Counted from the first letter of the stretch, positions 34,850 through 46,195 are shown. The stretch: 64,000 nucleotides of DNA from Asterias rubens (GCF_902459465.1 NC_047081.1:9453883-9517882), one strand, 5' to 3'. Translations and numbers: made by a program. Notes: generated by a model not told the origin, from the letters alone.

Positions 34850-34992
34850 AATTTCACAAAGAGTTAGGACTAGTCCTAACTTAGGACTAGCTCTAGGAGA
34901 CATACGAATTGCATTGATAGTCCCAAGTTAGGATGAGTAACTGGTCCTAACTCGAGACAAGACTTGTCCTAACGCTTTGTGAAATCCACCCC
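34850..34992. mobile_element. F2 foldback element, full, MMP-C intron 7
   Basis: TTTCACAAAGAGTTAGGACT at the left and TCCTAACGCTTTGTGAAAT at the right, with several TAGGACTAGTCCTA-like palindromes between. Confidence 0.78.
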
Positions 34993-35755
34993 GGCTCTCC
35001 TTCTCGTGTCTCTACATTAACAAAAAAAGAAAGACACCATAATAAGGATCACCTTACCTTGAAGAAGTACGTTCTTCTATTTGTGCTGAATAAAGCAGCA
35101 TCTATATTGTCAGGTAGACCAGCAAAAACGTCTCCGATTGGTTTCGGGAAACCAGCGGCAATCCTGTTCATTCCAGACTCGTGTTTCCAAACTCTGCTTC
35201 CTAGATTAGACCATAATAAATAACAAAAAGTCTTTTTAAGTTCTCACATTTTACTGACTAAAAAGTTTGTTTTTCTTCTTCACAACTGCAATCAACGCCT
35301 AGTAGGGATGCACATTAGAGATCCACTTAGAATGTGGATCGGGCGGGTCTTGGGCCAATGCGCGTGCACAAGTTTAGAAAGTTGATACGTCACACATAAG
35401 CGGCGGCCATCTTGAAACCAACCAAAAGTGACCCGTTTAATGCACGTGCGTATGCGAAAATGTGATGCAGTTTGTGACATGGGAAAGGGATCATAGGTTC
35501 AACAACAAGTTTTCTTTAAAGCTTGTGTATGTCCAGAAAGTATCTAATGATTTCAGCAAGTTATAACAGCACTTCCGGAGCTTCGTACAGTGAATTAAAA
35601 TACCTTCAAAAATGTAGGTGTGTCCGGCGTCCGTTGAAGTAATTGCGTCTAATCTCCCTGTGCAAGTAACGCCCGTCGGGGCCATCGTAACCTCTGGCAT
35701 GCCCGAGGTTTCTCCTACGAAAGAGAAAGTATACGTTTATGAATCATCAATCCTC

Positions 35756-36670
35756 TTAAAAGGCAGTGGACACTATTGGTAATTACTCAAAATAAATTGT
35801 AAAAAAAAAAATAACTTGGTGGAGCAATAGAGAGATGTTGATAATATTAAAGTCACCTGGAAATAGAATTTCTTTCCTTTCAAACATAAGAGTATATGCT
35901 TACGAACAATAAAACAATTTTTTTAGTAAATGTTTGTCACGATTTATATGTTTAAAAAATATATAAAGTTGTTTGGGGGCTGACTCCACCTACCCCTTTT
36001 GTGACGTCAATCGAGGCAGACTTTGCAAAGTACATGTACGTCCAAGTCGTGAGTTGGTACGTTTCAAAAAGTGTTTTTCTGCATTCAGCAGCAATACACC
36101 TAGTCGGCATTACCGGGAAAAAAAACAAAAAAAATCTTTTATTGAAACGTACAAACTCACGACTTGGTCCGTACATGTACTTTGCAATTGTGTTTACTCT
36201 ACGCATTACAGGCAAAGTCTGCCTCGATTGACGTCACGAACAGCGCCCTCTCGGGTCGGGGTCTACTCTTAAATTTGTAAATAACATAAGAACTGATTTT
36301 TTAAAACCTTAGTTAACTGTTTATTCACATTTTACTCAACAAAACACATATATTAGTGACAAAAGCTTTATTTTGAAAAAAATACCACTTCCAGGTGACT
36401 TTAAACATTAACGGCTCCTTCTGAAGTAACGTAGTTTTGAGAAAGAAGTAATTTTCCACGCAATTGATTTCAAGATGTCAGAATTAGATTTTTTAAAGCA
36501 TACAACTTTGTATTTACAAGGGTGTTTTCTTCCATTACAATTATCTCGCAACTTCGACGACCAATCGAATTTTCACAGGTTTGTTATTTTGTGCATACCA
36601 GTATTATGTTGAGATACCAAGTGAGAAGACTGTTTTTTGACAAATTGCCAAAAGTGTCCAGTGTCTTTAA
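35756..36670. mobile_element. T1 MITE interrupted by a T2 MITE, MMP-C intron 5
   Basis: The left part of T1 (AAAGGCAGTGGACACTATTG) runs to about 35847, where it is cut at a TTAA. It resumes at about 36401 (AACGGCTCCTTCTGAAGTAA) and ends with GTGTCCAGTGTCTTTAA at 36670. Joining the two flanks restores T1 order, so T2 inserted into T1. Confidence 0.82.
35847..36404. mobile_element. T2 MITE, long form, nested in T1
   Basis: TTAAAGTCACCTGGAAATAG at the left, TTCCAGGTGACTTTAA at the right. Compared with the 55766-56129 copy it has about 190 extra bp (about 36000-36190) whose arms are inverted copies (GACGTCAATCGAGGCAGACT; AAGTACATGTACGTCC). The extra part is either a nested foldback or the palindromic centre lost in the shorter copy. 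Confidence 0.8.
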
Positions 36671-36975
36671 AGGTACTGGTCACCCAAAAGACCAGTAGTC
36701 TCACTTGGCGTGTCCCACCATAATGAGTCAATAAATAAACCTTTGAAAATTTGGACTCAATTGGTCATCAAAGTAGCTAAAGAATAATAAAGGAAAAGAC
36801 ACCCTAATTGTTGCACAAATTTGTTTGCTTTCAGATGTCTAAAAAGGCTACAGGCCTGAAGTCAATGTATGACCACAACTTAGGGAATATGGCTTTTTAT
36901 ACTTCCACCAATAAATATCAAGATATAAACCACAAGATATCGACAAAAATGCGCATGGTTTTGAGGAGACGGTCG
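36667..36975. mobile_element. T1b MITE, adjacent to the T1 right end
   Basis: Begins TTAAAGGTACTGGTCACCC, sharing its TTAA with the preceding T1. It closely matches 7890-8170 through ACAGGCCTGAAGTCAATGTA and CAATAAATATCAAGATATAA. Confidence 0.68.
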
Positions 36976-37539
36976 TTTTGGGAGAGCAACCTAAATTCTT
37001 GTTTTTTAGAATCTGGTTGCTGGCAGCGGATTCTGTCCCCCGAAGTCTCTGTGCCACATTACGGAAAATGTGTGTATACGTAAATTCTTCTGATAGTACC
37101 AACCTAAATTTCCCATAAAATATGGGGACTCGACAGAATCCGGGGACAGTTGTCCTTTTGACACCGGTCACTTTGCCTTCCTGTGCTAATCCCAGTCAAT
37201 AGATTTGTGAAGTGGGATCTTGCACTTCGGCCAAATCGCCAGTTATTCCCATAATGAATGATTATGCCTGCATCTACATTACTCGCATCTTACCATACAG
37301 ATATTGAATTCCAGCAATATCGTCCGAATGGAGTTCAAAGTCCGGAATATATCCGCGGTAGAAGGGCGCCATCAACGCCGCATCGATGTCGGAATGGCCG
37401 AGACCCAAGCTGTGACCGAACTCGTGGGCAGCTACTTGCAAAAGATTGGTTCCTGTACAGAAAAAAATGCAGGTTACAGAACATGGATTGATTAATGTTT
37501 CGCTTCGTGTGGCCATTTCGTTTGCCACTGATGACTGTC

Positions 37540-38170
37540 CTATCACACTTCTTTGCAGTCCAAACTATAGTTGGGCAACCCCTGTCACACTACCCGGCCC
37601 AGTCCCAACTATATTTGGGCAACCCCTGTCACACTCCTATATGCAGTCCCAACTATAGTTGGGCAACCCCAGTCACACTTCTATGCAGTCCCAACTATAT
37701 TTGGGCAATCCCAGTCACGCTCTATGCAGTCCCAACTATAGTTGGGCAACCCCAGTCACACTTCTATGCAGTCCCAACTATAGTTGGGCAACCCCTGTCA
37801 CACTCCTATATGCAGTCCCAACTATATTTGGGCAACCCCTTTCACACTCCTATATGCAGTCCCAGCTATAGTTGGGCAATCCCAGTCAAACTTCTATGCA
37901 AACCCAACTATATTTGGGCAATTCCAGTCACGCTCTATGCAGTCCCAACTATACTTGGGCAATCCCAGTCACGCTCTATGCAGTCCCAACTATAGTTGGG
38001 CAACCCCAGTCACACTTCTATGCAGTCCCAACTACAGTTGGGCAACCCCTGTCACACTCCTATATGCAGTCCCAACTATAGTTGGGCAATCCCAGTCACA
38101 CTTCTATGCATTCCCAATTATAGTTTGGCAATCACTGTCACACTATCATGCCAAGTCCCAACTATACTTT
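37540..38170 (+). repeat. Palindromic minisatellite, about 15 units of 41-45 bp
   Basis: Each unit carries the 16-bp palindrome CCCAACTATAGTTGGG (or a variant with ATATTT or ATACTT) followed by GCAA(C/T)CCC(A/T)GTCACAC and CTATGCAGT. Two spacer types alternate (CTATGCAGT and CCTATATGCAGT). It lies in MMP-C intron 4, 88 bp from the zinc-site exon. All three forward frames stay open through much of it because of the periodicity; those frames are not genes. Confidence 0.9.
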
Positions 38171-38506
38171 TACTGTAAAGGGGGTAACCCTGTTTCAGCC
38201 CTAGGGAAGTTGGTGGCATTGGCCCCCGGAAAAAATAATTGTAGCCCACACCTTGAAGTGGCCTTCAGGCCTTATGTGTCTAGCGACTTGCATATTTCTT
38301 TTTAATAAAAACTATTAATGGGGTAAATTTTCTTGGGTAATTAGCAAAAAATTCAAAACGGCTGACCCGACGAACAATGAAAAGAAATCTCAAGTTTTCT
38401 TTTCCGGAAACATGTTTGATTGGTTTTCAAGAGGCTGAGAAGACTTTAAGTATTTCTTGAGTATTTTTTGATATCAGCATTGCTTGCTTTGGGTGTTTTA
38501 GTGTGG

Positions 38507-38544
38507 TGCACCCATAGAGCTTTATATATCGCTCTATGGGTGCA
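38507..38544. repeat. Perfect 13-bp hairpin
   Basis: GCACCCATAGAGC, an AT-rich loop, then GCTCTATGGGTGC, immediately left of the large foldback. Confidence 0.75.
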
Positions 38545-38547
38545 TCC

Positions 38548-38823
38548 CATAGACCTTATCGCAAATACCAATGCGCAAGCGCAGACTGTTGAATGAGGTG
38601 CATTGTGGGATAGATATGGATCAATTTCAAGCTTTACGCGCGCGCCCCAGTATTTGCGAAAAGGTCTATAGACCTTTTCGCAAATACCGGGGCGCGCGCG
38701 TAAAGCTTGGAATTAGGTGCATTGTGGTCTTGCTGGTATCCAAATTTGATCCATATATATCCCACAATGCACCTCATTCAACAGTCTGCGCGTGCGCATT
38801 GGTATTTGCGATAAGGTCTATGA
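38548..38823. mobile_element. F8 foldback element, arms about 65-130 bp
   Basis: CATAGACCTTATCGCAAATA through GAATGAGGTGCATTGTGGGA is repeated inverted at the right with one mismatch (AAGCGC versus CACGCG). The centre is a second inverted pair (GTATTTGCGAAAAGGTCTAT and its complement, with CGCGCGCG). It ends 52 bp from MMP-C exon 4. Confidence 0.85.
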
Positions 38824-39639
38824 GGGGAGAAAGAGTATCAAAACGCCCTCTCGTGAATCTTTCTTGACGCTCACCTTGACGTGTACCAATGGTCCATAAT
38901 TCATCCTCGTCAAAGTGGGCATCTCCATCGAGAGGTGCCCTTCCTCCATTTGAGGGAAAGTACGCGTGCGCAAGGACGTTGCCCTGGCCATCGAAGTTAT
39001 TACCATCACCGTGGTTACCCCTGACGAACGTAATGATGATGTCGGCGGTTGTACTACCATACACACGTGTGAATGTGAGTGGTGTCTCCGCAGCCCAGAT
39101 CTGAAAACAGTTAATGACGTTATAGTGTGATTCATTGAAGGATTCAAAAACAATTGGTTAACTTGGTACTCAGACTTTTTTTTTTGACCGACTGCTAAAG
39201 ATTTATGCAATCATACTAAGCTCTACCATGCCCGATATATAGCAGAGGTTGGTCACAATTAATGTTCCCATTAACAACACTCTTTTCCCACCTGAACAGA
39301 AGGACCCCCACCCTAAAAGTACGATAAAACAGATATAAATAGTTCGTGAGATTCCCAACACACAATGACGATACAAGCGTATAGTTTTTCCCTTTTTTGT
39401 TTCCAACGGAGCGCCCACTGGCGCAAGATTGTATACAATAGTTCATTTTAACCATAAAACCCTACGAGAATCTCCCGGGGACAGTAATCTCCTGCCACAC
39501 ACGTACGCAGTTCATTTGGTATCTTCAAAAACTGTGGCCAGCAAAAACTCAGTCATAAGGGAGGGTGGGGGCTTAGTGCTCTAAATTAAATATCAGTGGT
39601 TTCATTTGTTTGCGCCAAAGGTCCGGCTCCGGCTTACAC

Positions 39640-39877
39640 ATTTAGGCCGTGTCCGAATAAGCGGCTACAGCTGCGGCTACGGCTAGATTTCTGCGTCATC
39701 ATGCGTTGAAGTATATATAAAATAGACGTCCTTATCAATACACTAATAGAAAAAGTCAAAGCCGTAGTTGTTGCCACCGCCATCTCGATTACGGCCTTAA
39801 ATCCCGTAGTGCGTTTGTAATTGTGCACATTGGAGTCAGCATTCCAAACGGAGCCAGAGTCAAAGCCAAAGCCCTAC
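39640..39877. mobile_element. F6-related foldback next to the MMP-C exon 3 donor
   Basis: Left end TAGGCCGTGTCCGAATAAGC with GGCTACGGCTAG; right end GAGTCAAAGCCAAAGCCCTA. It begins within 10 bp of the donor (GT at 39885-39884). Confidence 0.6.
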
Positions 39878-40159
39878 ATTTGTACCTGCAGAGCGGTTTC
39901 CATGGTGCTATCTACGTCATTGGCAGGGAGATCCGGAGTACGGCTGTCGATGCGGTAGGTCAGAGCCGTTCTGGGCCATCTGTACACATTGCCATTTACC
40001 CCGACGGTGTAGCGTCTTTTCCGCAGTGTATTTTTCTGGTCGATGACGTCCACCACTCCGCAACGTGGCATGTTCATCATCATCATCGTGTCAGCATCCA
40101 GCTCACCTTCAAAAACAATAGTCCAATAGTATTAACACTTGCTTCTCCATGCGACCCTT

Positions 40160-40330
40160 AATTATTTAAGACATAAGACATAACAAAACTTTATTGATCT
40201 TCAAAAGAAGAAATTGCATTGCTCACACAAGTAAAAAAAAACACAACAAAAAAAACAACAAAATGAAAATGTAACAACAGGCCGAAACAAAAATAGCACA
40301 TACACGCACAAGGACTTAAGAATAAAACAT
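40160..40330. repeat. A-rich retroposon 3'-tail-like segment
   Basis: AAACTTTATTGATCTTC and long A/CA-rich stretches resemble the segments at 4840-4940 and 51943-52030 (TTTATTTGGCCAATAAACAA). No coding part attached. Classification is uncertain. Confidence 0.35.
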
Positions 40331-40429
40331 ATGTACGCCGACAGGCCATATGTTTATGGTCTATACAACAATATAAAAATATAGAGAATAATTTATGTTA
40401 AAAATATGCAATTTAAGTGATACATTACT

Positions 40430-40725
40430 TATTCTCTCTCAAAAACTACGTTACTTCAGCAGAGGGAGACGTTTCTCACAATATTTTATACTATCAACAG
40501 TTCTCCGTTGATCGTTTTATGCTAACTTTTTTTTTTGGAAGTGATTACCGAGTGTCCACTGCCTTTGAAGCCAGTGGGCACTTTCGGTAAACAGTATCGT
40601 GCAAGGCCCACACTTCGTGTATCACAACTTTTGTATAAAATAACAAACCTGTGAAAATTAAGGCTCAATCGGTCATCGGAGTCGGGAGAAAATAACGGGA
40701 AAAACCCACCCTTGTTTCGGGCGAG
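40430..40725. mobile_element. Half T1 joined to half T3
   Basis: T1 right half (40430 to GTGTCCACTGCCTTTGAAG at 40567), then T3 left half (CAGTGGGCACTTTCGGTAAA to about 40725). The same order of a T1 half and a T3 half occurs at 52064-52292. Confidence 0.68.
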
Positions 40726-40865
40726 TTGGTAATTATGAAAAGCGTTTGAAAGACGTTGAAAGTAGAATACAATGATCCACACAATGCCTCGAAATCGCAC
40801 GGTTTTCTTTATACGCAGTGAACTAACACTGCACACCAATTTGAGGAGTCACATTTTTGACTCCA

Positions 40866-41065
40866 CAAATTGGAGAAATGGTTCTATCTGAAGTAACAAA
40901 GCTTCTAAGTAAACTGTATGTTTTTCACTGACATACTAAAAGACTTTAGTCTTTTATTATGCATATGAAAGCACACTAAAGTTGTGCAACAAGATACTGT
41001 TTTACTTTCATTATTCTTTTGAAACTTTGATGACCTAATGTGAGTCAAATTACCAAAGGTGTCCT
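40866..41065. mobile_element. T1c MITE, decayed
   Basis: AAAAGACTTTAGTCTTTTAT palindrome with flanking T1-like arms; related to 55093-55471. Confidence 0.5.
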
Positions 41066-41071
41066 GCCGTC

Positions 41072-41237
41072 GATTTCACCAAACTCTTCCTAACTTTAGG
41101 AATCACCTTAGGACTTGGGACGAGTTCACTTCCGTATCCAAGTACGTAGGACGCATTGAACCCATCCTAAGTTAGGACGGGTTACTCGTCCTAACTCGAG
41201 TTAGGATTAATCCTAGCGTTTCGTGAAATCGGCCGCA
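41072..41237. mobile_element. F2 foldback element, full
   Basis: GTCGATTTCACCAAACTCTT at the left, GCGTTTCGTGAAATCGGCC at the right; CCTAACTTTAGG and AACTCGAGTTAGGA inside. Confidence 0.78.
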
Positions 41238-42059
41238 GTGCCTTGAAACTATAATTATTACAGTTAAATACATTACTCTAAAACAAAACAAAACGATCGC
41301 GTAATACTAGGTAGACCCATAATGCATTGCAGTCACATGACCTCGCCATGTGACCACTATAGAAACCTGGTGCCATTTAAACCTTGATGGTGAGCTTGAA
41401 TATAAGCTTCCGGTTTCACTTTGTAAATGAGAACAGCAGTCATCTTATGGTAATATAGTCACGTATTCCGATTATAAGGTTTTGGTGCACAGGGAGAGTA
41501 TGAGCACATTGTTAACGTTTAGTAGCTCCCAGTATTTTCTAAATTAGACAGATTTGAGAGCCCCCAAGTTTCAGTGTAAAAATATTGCCCAATGATTGTG
41601 ACCTGAGGGTTGTTGACTTCCAACATGATATTTTGGGCCCTAAAAGAATTGTCCTAGTTGCTGAGAGGTGAAGGAACTTTTTTCGAGATTGATGCTCGGA
41701 CGTTTGGGAAAATTTCAATGGTTTGGGGTTGTTTTGGCTTAGAGGGAGAATAACTTGACGGGCCAAGGGGCTCTCCACACTACATTGAGCAGAGGATTAA
41801 AGTTCAAGAGTCAATGCATAATATTCCCTTTAAACAACTTTATAAAGCTGTGAGTCTTCTTAGTATGTTTCATGGCGGCCAACTGGTTATTTTTTACCCC
41901 ATGGATTCTACCAAACCCATGAACTGTGCGAGTTTTGTTACGGTTTGTTTAATATAAGAAGTCATTTTCGGTCCCCAAGTGCGCACCAGACTGACTGCAC
42001 AATAGTACAGAGTTGTAAATTGTGAGCGTTGTGGTATGGTGAAACCACTTGGGTGCCGC

Positions 42060-42260
42060 ATGGTTCCTGAACGCCATTTTTCTTCCAAACAGCAACACTA
42101 AAGCTGAACGCCATTTTTGCTCCAATTAGCAGCAATATTTTTGCTGCTCTTTGGACCGAAAATGACGTCATTTTCGTCCAAGAAGCAACACTAAAGCTGA
42201 ACGCCATTTTTGCTCCCCAAGTAGCAGCATGTGTCGCTTTATGAACAGAAAATGACGTTC
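42060..42260 (+). repeat. Local direct repeats around GAACGCCATTTTT
   Basis: CTAAAGCTGAACGCCATTTT occurs twice (about 42089 and 42190) with further partial copies at 42066 and 42250 and AAAATGACGT in opposite orientation. Unclassified rearranged repeat in MMP-C intron 2. Confidence 0.6.
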
Positions 42261-42668
42261 AGCAACCACGTTGCAAAAGAAAACTGGTTGCACCTTTTCA
42301 ATTCACAACCCTACAGACAAAGGGCTTGCGTAGTAGGCACGTGTGAGGAAACTATACAGGGTCCCATAAACAAATTACACCAGTCAAATTATTCTAGCGA
42401 ATGGTAAGCAGGAAGACGGCCCATATGTATGTAGACACCCGGTCGCCAAATTGGCACTGCAGAACGTTTTCCGGCCCTTTCGTCCTTGTAACTATCTTCC
42501 ATTGCCATTCTTTGCCCACCTCCGTTTAGTGAAACTAAAGTTCACTCAGAGCTGTGGACGAGTACTGAACTTTAACAACATGCATAGGTGACCACATGTT
42601 TCGTTCTGTTGTAAAACACGTATAGACATTAATCATGGTGTGCAACCATCTTTAATATCTCTCATTAA

Positions 42669-42792
42669 TATCAATGTTACCAAACCGAGGCTGGAAGAAC
42701 AATATAGTCTGGTTCGTATTTGCAAAACGATTATTAGTATTTATTATTGTTTTCCGATACGAGGTACATGACCAAGAAGGAGGCAGCATGAT
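42669..42792 (+). repeat. Dispersed ~110-bp repeat, copy 2
   Basis: ACCAAACCGAGGCTGGAAGA through ACATGACCAAGAAGGAGG; sister of 24315-24425. Confidence 0.65.
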
Positions 42793-42840
42793 AAAGGTCT
42801 AGTGTTCAAAGTGTAACCCAATGTTTTATATTACACCGAC

Positions 42841-43096
42841 TGTGAGAGAACCATCAGAATGCTAGACTTGACTCAAGTCCCAATCCCGTGCCGTACCATC
42901 GCCAGAAAACTATTGTTTTGTGATACTCTTGCATATTCCAACCTGTTCCCCAACCTGTTTCTCAGGACCACATTTTGACGGCGAGCATGCACTGCTATAC
43001 TGCTTGTTTGTAGTGATAGTTGGCGCGAAATGCTTATAGGGACCTCTCGCACGAGAACGGGACTTGAATCAAGTCTATCAGAGTGCTGCCTCACAC
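42841..43096. mobile_element. Foldback MITE, arms about 48 bp
   Basis: TGTGAGAGAACCATCAGAAT and GACTTGACTCAAGTCCC at the left pair with GGGACTTGAATCAAGTC and CAGAGTGCTGCCTCACAC at the right. Confidence 0.7.
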
Positions 43097-44252
43097 GGCC
43101 TTATGGATCCGGTTTATGGGGTACTGCTATTGTTGTGTTTTATTTATACCGTTTAAAAAAAATCCCTTGTGGGGTTGAAGTTGACCAAATCATTCTCTTG
43201 TGGGTACATTGATTCATTGTCCAATGAATTTGCAAATGGCACACCGGCTTCGGCTCGGGTGCCATCCCCCCCCCCCCTCGGGTGTACACATCGCCACTGA
43301 CCCCGTCAAAGCGTGCAGCAATATTGTATAATGTACACATACCTGTCATTGTGATATTCGCCATAAACTGGAACTGCTTCATCGCGTCCATAATCTTACT
43401 ATCATCATCATCTACCATGTACCCGTACTGTTTGAGATAAGCCTAAAACCAAAGATAATGACAATATAATAAATATTATTTCAAATAAAATTCTCGCATT
43501 TTTGAAAATCATATTGTTTGAAGCTTTTTATAGGGCAAATAAAAAAAAAATAAAAAAAATCTGAGCCAACACTTCTCACAAAAGAGAATGTAAACATGTT
43601 TGTACCTGTTCATTAATTATTCTCGTACAAAAGAAAGCCGTCGCAATCTCAGAGAAAGGACCACCCTTACGGGAGTCTTTACTTTCCGTGCGTATTTTAC
43701 ACAATCATTTTTAACTTGAACAGTGATTTTCATGTATATTTGGGGAAAATGAGAAGAAGAACGAATTTAAATTTAATTACTATAAAAAGTGCGGGAAAAT
43801 TGATATTGTAATAAGCCTATAATTGCATCTCAAGGGAAGCCGTAAAACTAACCAAGTGAATAAAATAATTATAATGAACATTTCAACTAGTGCGAGTTTT
43901 TAATAAACTTCACAGGCTTGTATATAGTCTTATGAAAGAGGTTACTTTGCATTCGTTCAATTTCTCTTAAATTTAAAACACTTTAAACACTAGGTATATA
44001 CCGAAATTGAAATTACCTTTGCTTTGTTCATAGTGTCTACGTCTGAGTGAACCATCGTGACGGCGCAGACCAGCAGCGCCGATAAAAGCAGCATCTTCCC
44101 CGTCATGTTTCAGTCCGTTTCACGCAACCGCGGTTTCTCGGCGGGTGTTTTCGATCAAAATGAAACTTGAAAAGTTTTAACAGATAATCTTTGATTGTGT
44201 CTAAAGCTGTCCAGCAGCGACTATTTTGACTTCAAACCCACGGTGGGTCTTC

Positions 44253-44258
44253 CTTATA
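44253..44258 (-). promoter_or_regulatory. Candidate TATA box of MMP-C
   Basis: ATATAAGG on the minus strand about 147 nt upstream of the MMP-C ATG, a position like that in MMP-B. Confidence 0.4.
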
Positions 44259-44707
44259 TTCAGTTTCAATGAACTTGCTCGGTCATGATTTGAAATAAAC
44301 CGAACCACCGACCAACGCAATGGACTTCCTCTGCGTGCGGTGATTGGATCACACACATTGAGTTGTATCCGCATTACCAAATTTGGACAACAGTAACTAA
44401 GATAATTATGTGTTGACCTTGTACTTGACACTTTTTACTATTGGATTGGTGGTTGTACACGAAGCAATGATTTGACAAATTAATAGAAGAATTATTTAAT
44501 ATTACTCACAAGTTTTTTAAATGTAAATTGCACATCGCGCGTGCGCACTAAAACTTTAGTTTATATCGCCTTTTTTTTACGTAACGCATTTTTTATAAGC
44601 ATTTTAAACTATGCACATACAAACAGTAGATACATTATTATTTCTGATGGACACAAACAGAACAAAAATGGGTCTAACTTGGCCCTTGTCACACGGGTCA
44701 ATTTACT

Positions 44708-44927
44708 GGCAACTACAATCCCGGCCAAAATGCTTGGGCCACCCTTTCCTGAAACAATAGTTCCCTGTGCACTTCCCATTCACATTTACATTAAAAACAT
44801 TTGCCCCCCCCCCCCCCCCCCCCCCCCCGCTCACTGTTGACTGAATTCGGAAGACAGTCGGCAAATGGAACCAACATTGAAAGGGGGCAGGGGGGCCCAA
44901 CGAGATTTGGCCGGGATTGTAGGTTGC
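44708..44927. mobile_element. F7 foldback MITE, copy 2
   Basis: CTACAATCCCGGCCAAAATG at the left and CATTTTGGC-type complement GATTTGGCCGGGATTGTAG at the right; a C run at 44804-44828 replaces the mixed C/G centre of copy 1. Confidence 0.78.
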
Positions 44928-45177
44928 CGGCAATTTTGTTCTGGCAACGTCGAGGCAACTTTTGTTGCCGCAACTTTGATGACACACGCGGCAATTTTGA
45001 AGCAACGCGTACGTAATCAAATTGCCCGCAATTCGAAAGCGGGCAATCAAAACGACGTATGAGCATATATATAATCCCTTAAATCATCCATGAGGATGAA
45101 CGCTTTGGTCCTATAATAAGCTTGAAATGAGCCAGACCTTCAAGCGACTTTAACATCAGAATTTTTGTTATGTTATA

Positions 45178-45306
45178 AGGCCGTGTCCGAATTGGCGACT
45201 TCGGTTACTACGGCTAGGGCGCGCGCGTCTGCCTTTTCTTCAACACTGGCAGACGCGCTGATCTAGCCGTAGCTGTAGCCAAAGTCGCCAATTCGGACAC
45301 GGCCTA
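45178..45306. mobile_element. F6 foldback, near-perfect arms about 50 bp
   Basis: AAGGCCGTGTCCGAATTGGC and its complement GCCAATTCGGACACGGCCT at the far end; the inner arms share CGGCTAG and AGACGCG. Strong hairpin potential, non-coding. Confidence 0.82.
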
Positions 45307-46195
45307 ATAACAAAACATGGGACACAATGTGGTAAAACCATTGCGCGTGACACCAAACATGTACATGTACACATACTTCCCGTGCATGGGTTTTATTTCC
45401 GTATCAACATCAAAGAAGTTACAAAGTATGTTTACCACAGATCGGTCTTACGACACATATAAAAGAAAAACAAAAGCAAACCTAGACCTACATCTACTTT
45501 CGATGCTTTCTCAAATGTTAGATACAAAGGGAATACCCACTATAGACCGACTTCGGGTTACACATCGCACCGCCAACAATACGTTTCTTTTGTCTTTAAT
45601 AGAAAAGGGAGACAAAAAGCATTTGCTTCTCCCTTTTCTTACATATTAATGTCACTTATTATCTATTTATTTTTTAATAACCAGAGCAAGTCTTCATTTT
45701 TACAAGTTAGACTATAGTGTATGTTTAACCATGGAGGTAGCTGAACAGTGTTTTCACACTTTGTATGGGATGATGTTGACATGGCAGGGCTATGAGTGGA
45801 ATTGGCTGTCGAAAGTGTGTACTAATACAGTTTTGAAAGTGGTATTGGATAAGGGAATAATAGAGTAGGCGACGAGTTCTTAAACGGCCGTTTAAAACCG
45901 GCAGGGTCGTGGCCGTGTGGTAAAGGCCCGTAAAGGTTAATAGCATGAATCAAGTTTGGACCGATCTCCTGACGAGAACTACAGTCATAAAACCCCAGAT
46001 TCCATCAGTATCTACGTCACTTCATCAGTAGCGGAATCGGGTGGGGGTGATGGGAAGGGTATTTGGGTTGGGTGGAGGGTGGTTTTGGAGAGGGGGGGGG
46101 GGCTCTCTTTATAGGTATGATGAGCACTACAGGAGTGCATCATTTGGTTTGGGAGAGTACCTCAGACTGACTGATTGTTTTCCCTCTCTTCTTTA

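Larger units (their letters stand above)
32282..44106 (-). pseudogene. MMP-C: MMP gene with a frameshift in its last exon (9 exons)
   Basis: Minus-strand exons: 44106-44017, 43442-43343, 40106-39886, 39100-38875, 37452-37294, 35714-35604, 35200-35058, 34204-34063, 32611-32282. All GT-AG junctions and phases match MMP-B and MMP-D. It shows an MTGK signal peptide, a cysteine switch with the odd form PRCGVVD (Cys79, Pro replaced by Val), a basic RKRR (92-95), [11 protein letters not shown] (His222, Glu223, His226, His232) and a 7-residue insertion in the catalytic domain. Coding length is 1522 nt, one base too many. Within 32495-32512 the last exon holds 16 nt where B and D have 12, so the frame breaks and a TGA at 32471-32469 ends the protein at 444 residues. 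Beyond it the other frame still encodes the repeat-IV end, a Cys and a hydrophobic tail. The cause could be a recent mutation, a segregating allele or a homopolymer sequencing error, so 'pseudogene' is provisional. The upstream exons look under selection. Confidence 0.8.

Noticed and set aside
36000-36240. Definite third nested transposon inside T2
   Set aside because: The extra foldback shares GACGTCAATCGAGGCAGACT with T2 itself, so the short T2 at 55766 may simply be a deletion form; I left both readings open.
37540-38170. CRISPR-like array
   Set aside because: Regularly spaced palindromic units, but the 'spacers' are near-identical, unit length is not fixed, and the host is a eukaryotic intron.
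37495-38305. Long forward frames of 166 and 173 codons with repeated 'MQSQLYLGNP'-like units
   Set aside because: They read through the minisatellite in three overlapping frames and lie in an MMP-C intron; periodicity, not coding, keeps them open.
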